From an uncultured Anaeroplasmataceae bacterium (GTDB lineage: Bacteria; Bacillota_I; Bacilli_A; Acholeplasmatales; Anaeroplasmataceae), in contig CAJTXR010000001.1 of NCBI GenBank assembly GCA_910584005.1, positions 492,927 to 556,926 of the forward strand: DNA of 64,000 nucleotides, written 5' to 3'. Below are positions 16,709 to 26,000 of the stretch, in pieces. The position numbers and the translations under genes were made by a program. Position 1 is the first letter of the stretch. Each line of letters opens with the position of its first letter. Under the pieces are notes generated by a model, which ran no database searches, was not told where the DNA came from, and saw only the letters and a list, made by a program, of their open reading frames with translations.

Positions 16709-17189
16709 GTGCTGCTTCCTCCTTCCAATAGAAATCAATAATTTTTTCAACTTCATCTACAGACACTTTTGAATAAACCTTACCATTGATTGATACCGCA
16801 GGGGCAATGCCACAAGCTCCAATACAACGTAAAGAATCTAAAGTGAATAAGCCATCCTCAGTCGTTTGACCAGACTTAATATTTAAAAGTGTGGAAAACT
16901 TATCTAAAACATTTTGTCCACCCTTAACATAACATGCTGTACCTAAACATACACCAATGACATATTTTCCCTTTGGTGTCAAAGAGAAAAAAGAATAAAA
17001 AGTGACTACTCCATAGATATCAGATACAGGTATATTTAATTTTTTAGAAACAATTTCCTGAACTTCCAAAGGAATGTACCCGTATTCTTTTTGAATATCA
17101 CTTAAGATAAGCATCAAAGGAGTTGCCTCATTTTTATAACGATCACAGATTCCTTCAATGAGTTTCACAGCATCAGTTCTCAATTTCAT
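16695..17189 (-). CDS. hydC: Hydrogenase NuoE-like subunit HydC
   Basis: This 164-residue [2Fe-2S] thioredoxin-fold subunit resembles NuoE and passes electrons within the HydABC complex. The four cluster Cys lie in CLGTAC and CIGACG. An N-terminal helical region precedes the fold. It is first in the operon, with a good promoter and a palindrome over the -35 box. AAGGA lies a little far (12 bases) from the ATG. Confidence 0.93.
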   Translation of the reverse strand: MKLRTDAVKLIEGICDRYKNEATPLMLILSDIQKEYGYIPLEVQEIVSKKLNIPVSDIYGVVTFYSFFSLTPKGKYVIGVCLGTACYVKGGQNVLDKFSTLLNIKSGQTTEDGLFTLDSLRCIGACGIAPAVSINGKVYSKVSVDEVEKIIDFYWKEEAAHGAN

Positions 17190-17245
17190 TTATCAAACAC
17201 ATCCTTCTGTTATTATTTAAAAACCGTTTACACTGATATGAAAAT

Positions 17246-17279
17246 ATTATACCATAAATTAAAATTATGTGAAACATAA
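17246..17279 (-). promoter_or_regulatory. hydCBA promoter and overlapping palindrome
   Basis: Minus strand TTCACA (17268-17273), a 16-base spacer and TATAAT (17246-17251). The perfect inverted repeat TTATGT-N3-ACATAA (17265-17279) covers the -35 box, and TACAAATTTGTA (17283-17294) lies just upstream. A redox or other repressor site is inferred; it does not match the Rex consensus well. Confidence 0.6.
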
Positions 17280-17333
17280 AAATACAAATTTGTACATAAA
17301 ATTCACTCTTTTTTAAAAAACTCCAATTTTTAC

Positions 17334-17369
17334 CAAAAAAAACAAGAATCCTCTACTATTGTAGAGGAT
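17334..17369 (-). terminator. Terminator after degV
   Basis: Stem ATCCTCTAC (17348-17356) and GTAGAGGAT (17361-17369), followed on the minus strand by a T-rich run. Confidence 0.85.
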
Positions 17370-17379
17370 ACATTCTTAT

Positions 17380-18249
17380 TTATTCTTTGGCAAAATGACT
17401 AATAACAAGCATTCCTGGACCTGTATGAGCACCAATGATAGGGCATAAGGTTTCTTGTTTTACAATCATATTTGGGTAAAGGTCTAACACTTTAGTCTTT
17501 AATTCTTCTGATAATTCTTTTGCTAAACTATCGCAAATATAAATAGTATTTCCTAATTCAGGATTATAATTTTCCTTAAAATAGTCAAATAAAGCCTGAA
17601 CAGTAGCTTTATTTCCACGTTTCTTACCAATATTTAAAAGTTTTCCTTCTGGTGTGATTCTTAATATAGGTTTAATATTCAAAAGAGCACCAACAAAAGC
17701 AGTTGTACTGCTTATTCTTCCTCCTCGTTTTAAATATTTTAAATCTTGTACCATAAACCAGCATCGAACATGAGGAATTACATTTAGAATATCTTGATAG
17801 TTATCTTCTATACTCATTTGATTTTCACGATTTTTCAAGGCACGTTCAATTAATAACCCCATCCCCCCTGTAGCAGAAAGAGAATCAATAGGGTAAACAT
17901 CGACATCAGGATATTTCTCTTTCAAACTATCCTTAGCTAAAAGGGCCGCACTAAATGTAGAAGATAGTCCACTAGAAAGACATAAATACAATACTGAATA
18001 TCCCTTTTCTAAATAAGGAGAAAAGTACTCTTCATACATGTAGGGGGTAATTTGTGAAGTTCTAGTTAAATCCCCATTTTTTTGACCATCATAAAACTTT
18101 TTCATGATATCTTCAGGTTCTCGACCTACAGAAGTTCTCATTTCTTCTCCCAAAGAGTATTGCATAGGTACAAATTTCAAATCATATTTATCTACTACTT
18201 CTTGGGTAACATCCCCAGATACATCCATCATAATTACATATTTTTTCAT
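17380..18249 (-). CDS. DegV family fatty-acid-binding protein
   Basis: This 289-residue cytoplasmic protein of the DegV/FakB fold has the early DVSGDVTQE strand-loop, the SSGLSSTF loop that holds the fatty acid carboxylate, the RGGRISS motif and a late G-H-GPG segment. Family members bind fatty acids, some as FakB partners of the kinase FakA. No fakA is nearby, so a role in fatty acid phosphorylation is not shown. GGAGAG supports the start; it appears monocistronic with its own terminator. Confidence 0.9.
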   Translation of the reverse strand: MKKYVIMMDVSGDVTQEVVDKYDLKFVPMQYSLGEEMRTSVGREPEDIMKKFYDGQKNGDLTRTSQITPYMYEEYFSPYLEKGYSVLYLCLSSGLSSTFSAALLAKDSLKEKYPDVDVYPIDSLSATGGMGLLIERALKNRENQMSIEDNYQDILNVIPHVRCWFMVQDLKYLKRGGRISSTTAFVGALLNIKPILRITPEGKLLNIGKKRGNKATVQALFDYFKENYNPELGNTIYICDSLAKELSEELKTKVLDLYPNMIVKQETLCPIIGAHTGPGMLVISHFAKE

Positions 18250-18328
18250 AGTGTAACTCTCCTACATTTTATTATTTCGCATTTATTTTATATCAAAAGC
18301 ATAGGAAATTCAAGAAAAATGTAACTAG

Positions 18329-19567
18329 TTACGTATTTTTTTCATTTAAAAATTCATTTGCTAATTCAGTAAAATATTTTCCCCGCTCCATATAATTTTT
18401 AAAATGATCAAAACTTGCAAACATTGGAGAAAATAATATAACCTCTGATTCCCGCTCTTTACAAGCTTTCATAAATGCTTCTTGTAAAGACGAAAAGGTT
18501 TCACAAGAAATATGATGGTTTTCCATATATGTTTTAATTTTATCCTTTGTTGCACCAAAAGCATAAACCTTTTTTACTTTATTTAAAGAATCGGTTAAAC
18601 AATCTAGATTTTCTTTTCTATCATAACCACCACAAATCAATTCTACCTGCTCAAAACACTTTAAAGCAGCAATGGTCGAATACGGATTGGTACTTTTGGC
18701 ATCATTATATATGTAATCATTGATTTTAGTTAATCGATATTCAATTTCTTCAAATTCTCGAATTCCTCTTTGAATATGTTTTGGATGGATTCCTTTAATT
18801 AATGTAGTAGCTGCTATACTTGCCATTAAATTATATATCATATGCTCTTTATTTAAAATTTCAAGTGGTAGTTTATATATTTTTTTATTTTTAAAATAAA
18901 TACATTTATTATACAAAGAACAATTTGCAAAAATAGAATCTTTAGAGAAAGCTATCTTTTTAGCAGCAGATTGAGATACAATTTCTCTTATTAATGGTTC
19001 ATCTGAATTATAAATGCAATAATGAGAACTGGACTGATTCATGCATACATTTGATTTACTTTGACAATAGTCTTTAAAATTTTTATGATGATCAAGATGA
19101 CAAGGGTGGAGGTTTAATAAGACACTTATATTTAAATCTAGTTTTGCTCTCTCTAATGCAAAACTAGATAGTTCAACCACAAAGATATCTGCATCCTTTT
19201 CTTCTACTACTGCTTTACAAACACTATAGCCTATATTTCCACAAGCTATAGCTTTGTATTTTTGATTTAATATTTTTGTTATCAAAGAGGTCACTGTCGT
19301 TTTTCCATTACTTCCTGTTATACCAATATAAAATTTTTTACGCAAACTCATAGCGACTTCAATATCTGTGACTATCGGAATTCCTTCTCGTTCAAAATCA
19401 GCAATGATTTTTTCTGTATAAGGAATTCCTGGAGCTTTCACTACTAAATCATAATTTATATGAGTAACATCTTTAATATCAAGATAATCATATTCCATAT
19501 TTTCTTCATTCAACAACAAAATTACACCATCATTGGCTACCCCATGTCCAAGAACAAGGATTTTCAT
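18329..19567 (-). CDS. murD: UDP-N-acetylmuramoylalanine-D-glutamate ligase
   Basis: This 412-residue cytoplasmic Mur ligase adds D-Glu to UDP-MurNAc-L-Ala in peptidoglycan synthesis. It has the ATP loop GSNGKTT (85-91), the VELSSFALE strand, YNDAKSTNPYS and GGYDRKENL, all MurD-type. It is about 40 residues shorter than usual, mostly in the N-terminal UDP-binding domain. It stands alone rather than in a dcw cluster. Its presence shows the organism makes a cell wall. AAGGAGTG supports the start. Confidence 0.92.
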   Translation of the reverse strand: MKILVLGHGVANDGVILLLNEENMEYDYLDIKDVTHINYDLVVKAPGIPYTEKIIADFEREGIPIVTDIEVAMSLRKKFYIGITGSNGKTTVTSLITKILNQKYKAIACGNIGYSVCKAVVEEKDADIFVVELSSFALERAKLDLNISVLLNLHPCHLDHHKNFKDYCQSKSNVCMNQSSSHYCIYNSDEPLIREIVSQSAAKKIAFSKDSIFANCSLYNKCIYFKNKKIYKLPLEILNKEHMIYNLMASIAATTLIKGIHPKHIQRGIREFEEIEYRLTKINDYIYNDAKSTNPYSTIAALKCFEQVELICGGYDRKENLDCLTDSLNKVKKVYAFGATKDKIKTYMENHHISCETFSSLQEAFMKACKERESEVILFSPMFASFDHFKNYMERGKYFTELANEFLNEKNT

Positions 19568-19621
19568 AAAATCACTCCTTCTTTATATTTTACGAAGAAG
19601 AGTTTTAATTTATGAATGAAT

Positions 19622-19655
19622 AAGAAAAAGAGCATATCTATTTTAGATATACTCT
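19622..19655 (-). terminator. Terminator after the MBG/MBL lipoprotein gene
   Basis: Arms at 19629-19640 and 19644-19655 pair with one mismatch; the minus strand continues TTTTTCTTATT. Confidence 0.8.
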
Positions 19656-19662
19656 CTAAATA

Positions 19663-22600
19663 TTATCTGCCCAATACATTATTTACAGCTGTTTGTCGAT
19701 TCTTTTTATACCATAATGTATCTATTAATTTCAAATTCGCTTGTGATGTATAATCAATTGGACTTCCACCAGATTCTAATAGATAATTTGTTGTTGCACC
19801 AAACCCTTGAATTTGTTTTAATTCTTTTCCGTCTGTAGTAAACTCTAATGTACCATTTGTACCATTAAAATATACATTATCATTAAACCTCAAGAAATTC
19901 GCTAAACACTTAATATATGGATGAGGTTGTCCCCCAATAAATTTATCTCCACTATTGTTCGTAGGATAATTTCCAGAACACATAGCAGCTGAGGCGAAGA
20001 AATAATCAGGTTTTAATGCTCGTAAGAATGGGAGTTGATTTCCTCCATTATTTCCACCATTATTTCCACCTGGATCCGTTCCATGATGAGCAGCTTTATA
20101 TAATACAATATTATCCTCTGTAATATCTTTTAATGGTGTATTTGCAATATTATTATATAAATTGTATTCCCCTAAATCCTCCAAATCTCCAGCAAAAAAG
20201 AATTTGAAATTCTCATAAGTTAATAATGATGCGATTGAATAAATATTCAAATCTGTGCTTCCCTTATTGTCCGTTGGTAATGCATAAGTCATGGTATCAA
20301 TAAAATCTAAACTTAATTTTTGATCGATTTGGTAATGAGATTTTGCACCATTTATATTCTTTGCACAATCATAAACAGGATAATATTCTGCTCCCTTAGC
20401 AATATAGGAATTTCGAATAGAAACCCAACTATTATGTAAAGCATTTGTAGATCTGTCATGTCCGTAGTCTACAATTGTACCTATAGTTGCAATACCATCT
20501 AAGGCTTTAACGGCCGAACTTGATTCACCACTTGCATATGCTAATCCACCCATATGATCGGAATGGCAGTGGGTAACAATAATCATATCTAAATGATTAT
20601 CACTTGAAATATGTTCTTTTAAAAACTGATTTACATAAGGACCATCTTTCTTATCCCCAGCATCTATTAAAATATCAAAATCTCCGTATTTGATAAAAGT
20701 TGAATCCCCGTATTGCTGACGCATTTCAATACTATAAATCATTAAGTCGATATTTTCTTTCTTGAGAACCTTAACATTATATACCTTTGTCAATTGATAA
20801 TGAGATGTAGAAAAACAAACCTTTAAAGTCACAATTACATCTTGATCCTTTGGAGTTACCTCTCGTGTGGTTACATTAATTACCTCTGGATTGGAAGAAG
20901 ATATATATTGAATTTCAATTTCAAATGGGGCTGTTGTTGTTTCTGGCAAACAGTCCACAATATCATTAAATTTAAATAATAATACAGAAGCATATAGTTC
21001 CTCTTCCTCCGTAAAGATAGCCTCTCTTGATGAAAGAACAATATACTCATTTTTATAAAGAAGGATTGTAAGTGTAAGTCCTTTAGTTTCTACATAATAA
21101 GATAAATAAGAGTTATCTAAAGGAATTTCAATTCCATTTTCCTCCATTTTTAAAACCAAAGTGCTGTTTTTTAATAAAACCATACCACTGAGTTCAATAT
21201 ATTTCATCAGATAAAAATCCTTATTATCTGAAAAATCCATCATTGTCACTTCTAATGGTTCAATAGAAACATTAGATATCTCTTTTTTGAGTAAAACTGT
21301 ACCATAATCTTGATATTCTCCAACAATCTCATAGGATTGATTAACTTTTAAAGTTAAATCCTTTATATGTAAAATATTATTTCCATTAACAATAAAAGAT
21401 ATCGTATCTGTTTGATTAATGACTTTACCTGTTATATGGTAAATCCCCTCTACTGTTTCATAGGTTTGTTCTTTTGGATAAAGAATTAAATTCGTTTCTT
21501 CCCTAAAAGCATAGTAATTAGAATCTTCTTGATAACTTAGAATCACTTTATATTTTCCGGTCTTTGTCGGCTTTTCAATTTTCACTGTGCCCTCAAAGTA
21601 CTCTATTGTCAAATCAATATCATAATTACTAGCATATTTAATTTCATAGGATTGATTTTCCTCATATAAATTATCTTGGATATCAATTAGAATTCTTCGC
21701 TTTTCACCGATGTAAAGAGATGCCACTATAGAGAAATCTTTATAATATTCATGATTTGTAAAGAATAATTTCACACGATATTCACCAATTTCACTTGGGG
21801 GAGTAGGTAAAGGTTCTCCAGTTATCGTTTGATATTCAATATGGACAAAATCCTCTACTTCAATCTTGATTTCTTCTCCGTAAACAAAATCTAATTTTTT
21901 TATATCAAATTCATAATCAATTTTTCCAATTTTTATTTTACAAATTTGACTTCCCCGATAGTTCTTATGATTTATATGAACAATAGCTCGGTATTCACCT
22001 GGAAGAGAAGGTTTCGTAGATAAAATTTCTCCATTGAGATAATACTCTATCGTGTATTCCATTGGTTCTGGCATAAGAGGTTGCACCTCATAAAAATCTA
22101 AATAAGAAACGGTAACATCTTCGACTAAAAACTCCTTTACTGCCTTTTGAATTGTAAAAGTTTTACTCTCAGTAAACTGTTCTATATTTCTATCTCCGGG
22201 ATAAGATAATACTACTGTATAAGTTCCTGCATCTATACAAGAATCTACTTTTTGATCATTCAAATAATAGTCTATTGTTAGGGGAACAGCAAAGTTTGCT
22301 ATATATTTGATTTCTTTAGCTTTACCATCATAAATATATTCTAAATCTTTATATTGAATGTCCAGTTGTCCCTTTTTAATAATGAGTTTCTTTTGAAAAT
22401 TCGTAGGTTGATAATCTTCATTTCCCGCAAAATAAATATCAACATCGTAGGTGCCAACTTGGATTGGTTGTTCTATTGTAATTCCATTTAAAGTATATTG
22501 GATAGCAAACTCATATGTACTTTCTATTTGGTAACTTTTTACCTCTCCATCATAAATATATTCTTGATCCTTAAAATCTATTGTTAATGGATCTTTCTTT

Positions 22601-22959
22601 GAAGCTGTAGTTTGAATATATTCTTGGGCAATCGTAATATAGGTTGTATAGTCTAAAGTATAAGAAATAGAAAGTTTATAATTTTCATTTGAAATTAATT
22701 GTTCAAAACTATATTCTTTTGTTTCATTTAATACTAACGGATCTATAGAAATTTTTTCATTTGTTGTAGTGCTTTCTAATTCTGCCTTAGCATGTACTTC
22801 TTTATTTGTTGTTATTGTAGCATAAAAAGATATGCGATTTTGTTCAGAATGAATACTTGTAATTGATGCAGAAATTTCTAATTTTTCTGTTTTACAGCCA
22901 TATAAAAAACAACAAAAAAGAAAGATTGCAAATAATCGCACGATGTGAATTTTTTTCAT
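19663..22959 (-). CDS. Lipoprotein with MBG-type repeats and a metallo-beta-lactamase domain
   Basis: This 1098-residue surface lipoprotein has a signal peptide with lipobox LYGC (Cys at about 22). At least four Ig-like MBG repeats follow, each with a YDG-x-K or related turn and a Y-x2-Y-L-N-G strand (about 120-480), then further beta-rich modules. The C-terminal third is a metallo-beta-lactamase fold of the ComEC/Rec2 extracellular type, with HCHSDH near 797 and KAAHHGTD later. The ATG at 22959 has GGAGG upstream; a TTG 15 bases earlier is inside the ribosome site. It lies downstream of a second MBG lipoprotein gene. A surface hydrolase, perhaps a nuclease or phosphodiesterase, is inferred. 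Confidence 0.8.
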   Translation of the reverse strand: MKKIHIVRLFAIFLFCCFLYGCKTEKLEISASITSIHSEQNRISFYATITTNKEVHAKAELESTTTNEKISIDPLVLNETKEYSFEQLISNENYKLSISYTLDYTTYITIAQEYIQTTASKKDPLTIDFKDQEYIYDGEVKSYQIESTYEFAIQYTLNGITIEQPIQVGTYDVDIYFAGNEDYQPTNFQKKLIIKKGQLDIQYKDLEYIYDGKAKEIKYIANFAVPLTIDYYLNDQKVDSCIDAGTYTVVLSYPGDRNIEQFTESKTFTIQKAVKEFLVEDVTVSYLDFYEVQPLMPEPMEYTIEYYLNGEILSTKPSLPGEYRAIVHINHKNYRGSQICKIKIGKIDYEFDIKKLDFVYGEEIKIEVEDFVHIEYQTITGEPLPTPPSEIGEYRVKLFFTNHEYYKDFSIVASLYIGEKRRILIDIQDNLYEENQSYEIKYASNYDIDLTIEYFEGTVKIEKPTKTGKYKVILSYQEDSNYYAFREETNLILYPKEQTYETVEGIYHITGKVINQTDTISFIVNGNNILHIKDLTLKVNQSYEIVGEYQDYGTVLLKKEISNVSIEPLEVTMMDFSDNKDFYLMKYIELSGMVLLKNSTLVLKMEENGIEIPLDNSYLSYYVETKGLTLTILLYKNEYIVLSSREAIFTEEEELYASVLLFKFNDIVDCLPETTTAPFEIEIQYISSSNPEVINVTTREVTPKDQDVIVTLKVCFSTSHYQLTKVYNVKVLKKENIDLMIYSIEMRQQYGDSTFIKYGDFDILIDAGDKKDGPYVNQFLKEHISSDNHLDMIIVTHCHSDHMGGLAYASGESSSAVKALDGIATIGTIVDYGHDRSTNALHNSWVSIRNSYIAKGAEYYPVYDCAKNINGAKSHYQIDQKLSLDFIDTMTYALPTDNKGSTDLNIYSIASLLTYENFKFFFAGDLEDLGEYNLYNNIANTPLKDITEDNIVLYKAAHHGTDPGGNNGGNNGGNQLPFLRALKPDYFFASAAMCSGNYPTNNSGDKFIGGQPHPYIKCLANFLRFNDNVYFNGTNGTLEFTTDGKELKQIQGFGATTNYLLESGGSPIDYTSQANLKLIDTLWYKKNRQTAVNNVLGR

Positions 22960-22988
22960 TTTATACACCTCCAAATCTTAGGTAAAGA

Positions 22989-23014
22989 ATAGGATGGAAA
23001 AGTTTCCATCCTAT
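22989..23014 (-). terminator. Hairpin between the two MBG lipoprotein genes
   Basis: A perfect 12-bp stem ATAGGATGGAAA/TTTCCATCCTAT with a 2-base spacer. The following minus-strand tract (TCTTTACC) is a weak U-run, so it may be a leaky terminator or an mRNA-stabilising hairpin. Confidence 0.6.
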
Positions 23015-23029
23015 AGTGTCTACTAAAAA

Positions 23030-26000
23030 TCATTGCATAGTATATATAGTTATAGATTTAATATATATTGCTTTACTTGTTGTTTGACTTACAACAAAAG
23101 ATATTGTACCAGTTACCTCACTAAATTCAAATGTGTATGGTGTATTTGTTGTAGTTAAAGTTTGAGCAGTATTTGAAGTATCTCCTACTATGCAATTCAA
23201 AGTTGCAGTTGCACCACTAGCTGTAGATGCTTCAATTATTACTTTCGTTACTTTCGTATGAGTTCCTGTAGAGGATAGTGTTAATGATGTAAAAGGCTTT
23301 GAACCAGACCCAAACTGTTCTCCTTTTTCAGAAGAATATCCAAAGTATCCACCATTTCCTGTAACAGTCCATGTTTCTTCTTCTAGTACTGTTGGGGTAT
23401 CAACAGCAGAAATTGCTTTTGAACCAAATGTATATTTATAAGACATGGTTTCTTCCCCACCTGCACTTGGTACTTTAACTAATACTTTCTTAGTGCCTTG
23501 AACTGTATTCATACCTAGTTGAGCAGTAACAGTGATTTCAACTTCGGTTTCTTCTTCTACTGTACCAAATGTCATAACACTTCCTGCATCGATAACTACA
23601 CTAGAATTTGAAGAACGATAGGAGAAAGAAATGTCAGCTCCATAGTATGATTTTAAGGAAATAAGTTGTTTAGAATCTCCTTGTTTTCCAGATGCAACAA
23701 TTTCATTTAATGCATCCTCTAGTGCGATTTCTAATTTATAAGAATCTTCTACAGAAGTATCAACATCTTGTACCTCTGTTACATAGATTTGATAGTTTTC
23801 GTAATATTTTGAAACAATACCTTTAAATTTCAACTTGTTCGTTTTAATTAAATTGTTTAAGGTTACAATTGTAGTATCATCTAGGTATTTACTATCGCCT
23901 CGTAATTGATATTGGATTCCATCAATAGAAACTATAATATTGCCACTTTGAATATCTGTTACGATAGCTAAAGATGAGGATGGAGTTATGTCAACAATAT
24001 GACCAATATCCTTCATAGTAAGATTACGAATATCTGTGATAGGATCTAAATCAATTGCTTCATAGATAACTGTAAATCCTGAAACGGTTTGTAACTCTGG
24101 TAAATTATTAAATAAAGTATATGATCCTGTCACATATAAAACATCCCCTACTGCAATAGTATCAAATGAGATTGATTCTGTTTCTTTTTTAAATATAAGA
24201 AGCCCTTGACCACTATTGGCATCCACTAAATAAAATTCATTATTATTAGATGCTTTCGCTGTAACAATACCTTTCATTGTTATAACTGTTCCTTTTTTCA
24301 AAGATTCTATTTGGTTCGTATCATATAAATTTAGCACCATAGCAGAGCTTAATTTGCTTTCTTCATAGGTTTCTAAATCAGCAGGAACAGCTTTTACTTG
24401 AATATCATATATCCGAGCAGAATTAAATACATTTTTGAATTGTTCAAATGAAGGATCGAAGGTATAAGTTCTATCATATACAGAGATATAGGAAGCACCA
24501 TCCACATAAATTTGATAAGAGTTTGCATGCTCAACCACATCCCAAGTTAAAGTTAAATGATCTAATTTTACATTAGATGGGGCAGATAAAATTGTTTTAT
24601 TAGAGATGATAATACTATACTTAAATCTTTCTTTTCCATCAATTGTTCCAATCAAATCACCTTTTCCATTAACAGATTTATCAATCGTAATCATTCCACC
24701 ATCAATTGTCACATTTTCTACTAAAGAGTTCCATGTCCAAATAATATTTGTGCCATTATAAGAAGCTGGCAATTCAAAAGTATCTGGAAGATTATCAAAA
24801 TCTAATGTGGAATGATCTAAAATTGTTTTTGCGTAATTATAAGCAATATTTTCATTTAAGAATTCTAAAGCTAAAGAATCATCACAATCTACTAAAGTAA
24901 AATCAAGGGAATTATCATTTTGATCCTTAAAACTATTTCTTCTAACGAAAGTTGTTTTAGACATTGCAGGTGCAGCACTTCCTTCAACGTTTGTAGCCGT
25001 ACCCGTACCTAAAACATCTACACAGCTTGAACTTGCATAATTTCCAGCATTGATTGCTGTCGTTGTAGTAGATAAGAATACTTTTGCATTTGCTTGAGCA
25101 ATCGCAAGTTCACATTTTGTATTTGGTGTTTCTGCAAATGGTAAGTCAACACCATATGTCCCATCTGATTTTGCAAGAATTGTATAATAACTATAGGCTT
25201 TAATGATTCCTTCTAACAATACAATATTGGATGTGCCTACATTTTTATCACTCGTTGCAGAAGCATATTGAACAGACCAGCCTGTTAAATCAATATCATG
25301 ATCTGTGGCATTATATAAGATAATAAAATCGTTTTTAAAGTATGAATCTGAAGCAGATCCTCCTGCCCCATATAATGCATAAATCATTACTTCTGGTTTA
25401 TCTACTGGTGTAATCGTTAATGTTTTTGTCTTTGCTTCAAGTTTATAGCCACTGTCCGTGATTTCTACAGTCACTGAAAATGGATTTGTTGTATCTGTTG
25501 CAGTAGTAGATACTGTAAAATAGCTTTTAGAAGATCCAGTAGCTGATTTGATGATTTCATAGCTTCCATCACTTTTTACATATTTTACTAAAACACTATT
25601 TTCATCAAATGGCATTCCTTTAATCTGTCTTCCTGTATCCACAGCTTCAAATCCAACAACAACTGGAGTACAAGTTAAAGTAATTTCTATTTCAACAGAA
25701 TAATAATTTGAATCATTAGGTGTATAAGTGACTGTGATCTTATTTTGATTTGGATTTAAAACAAAATCATAATTTGCAAAAGTATAATTATTTTGATCTA
25801 GTTTATCCTTAAACGCATTTACTGTCATTCCTGCTTCATAATCTGCAGTAAAGGTCTTTGGAAGTTTGGTCACATCTGGTTCAGCTTGAAGAATAACTAA
25901 AGTTGCAGTCTTCGTTTTTGCATTATGATTTTCATCTCCAGCATATGTAGCAGTTATCTTATAGGTTCCTGCGTTTACAGGGGCTGAAGTTAATTCAACA

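Noticed and set aside
17265..17294. Canonical Rex box at the hydrogenase promoter
   Set aside because: The palindromes do not fit the TTGTGAAN4TTCACAA-type consensus well enough; kept only as an unassigned operator.
20050..20080. Short tandem repeat encoding GGNNGGNNGG in the metallo-beta-lactamase lipoprotein
   Set aside because: Only a few Gly-Asn-Asn units within a loop after the HHGTD motif; too short to support a distinct repeat feature.
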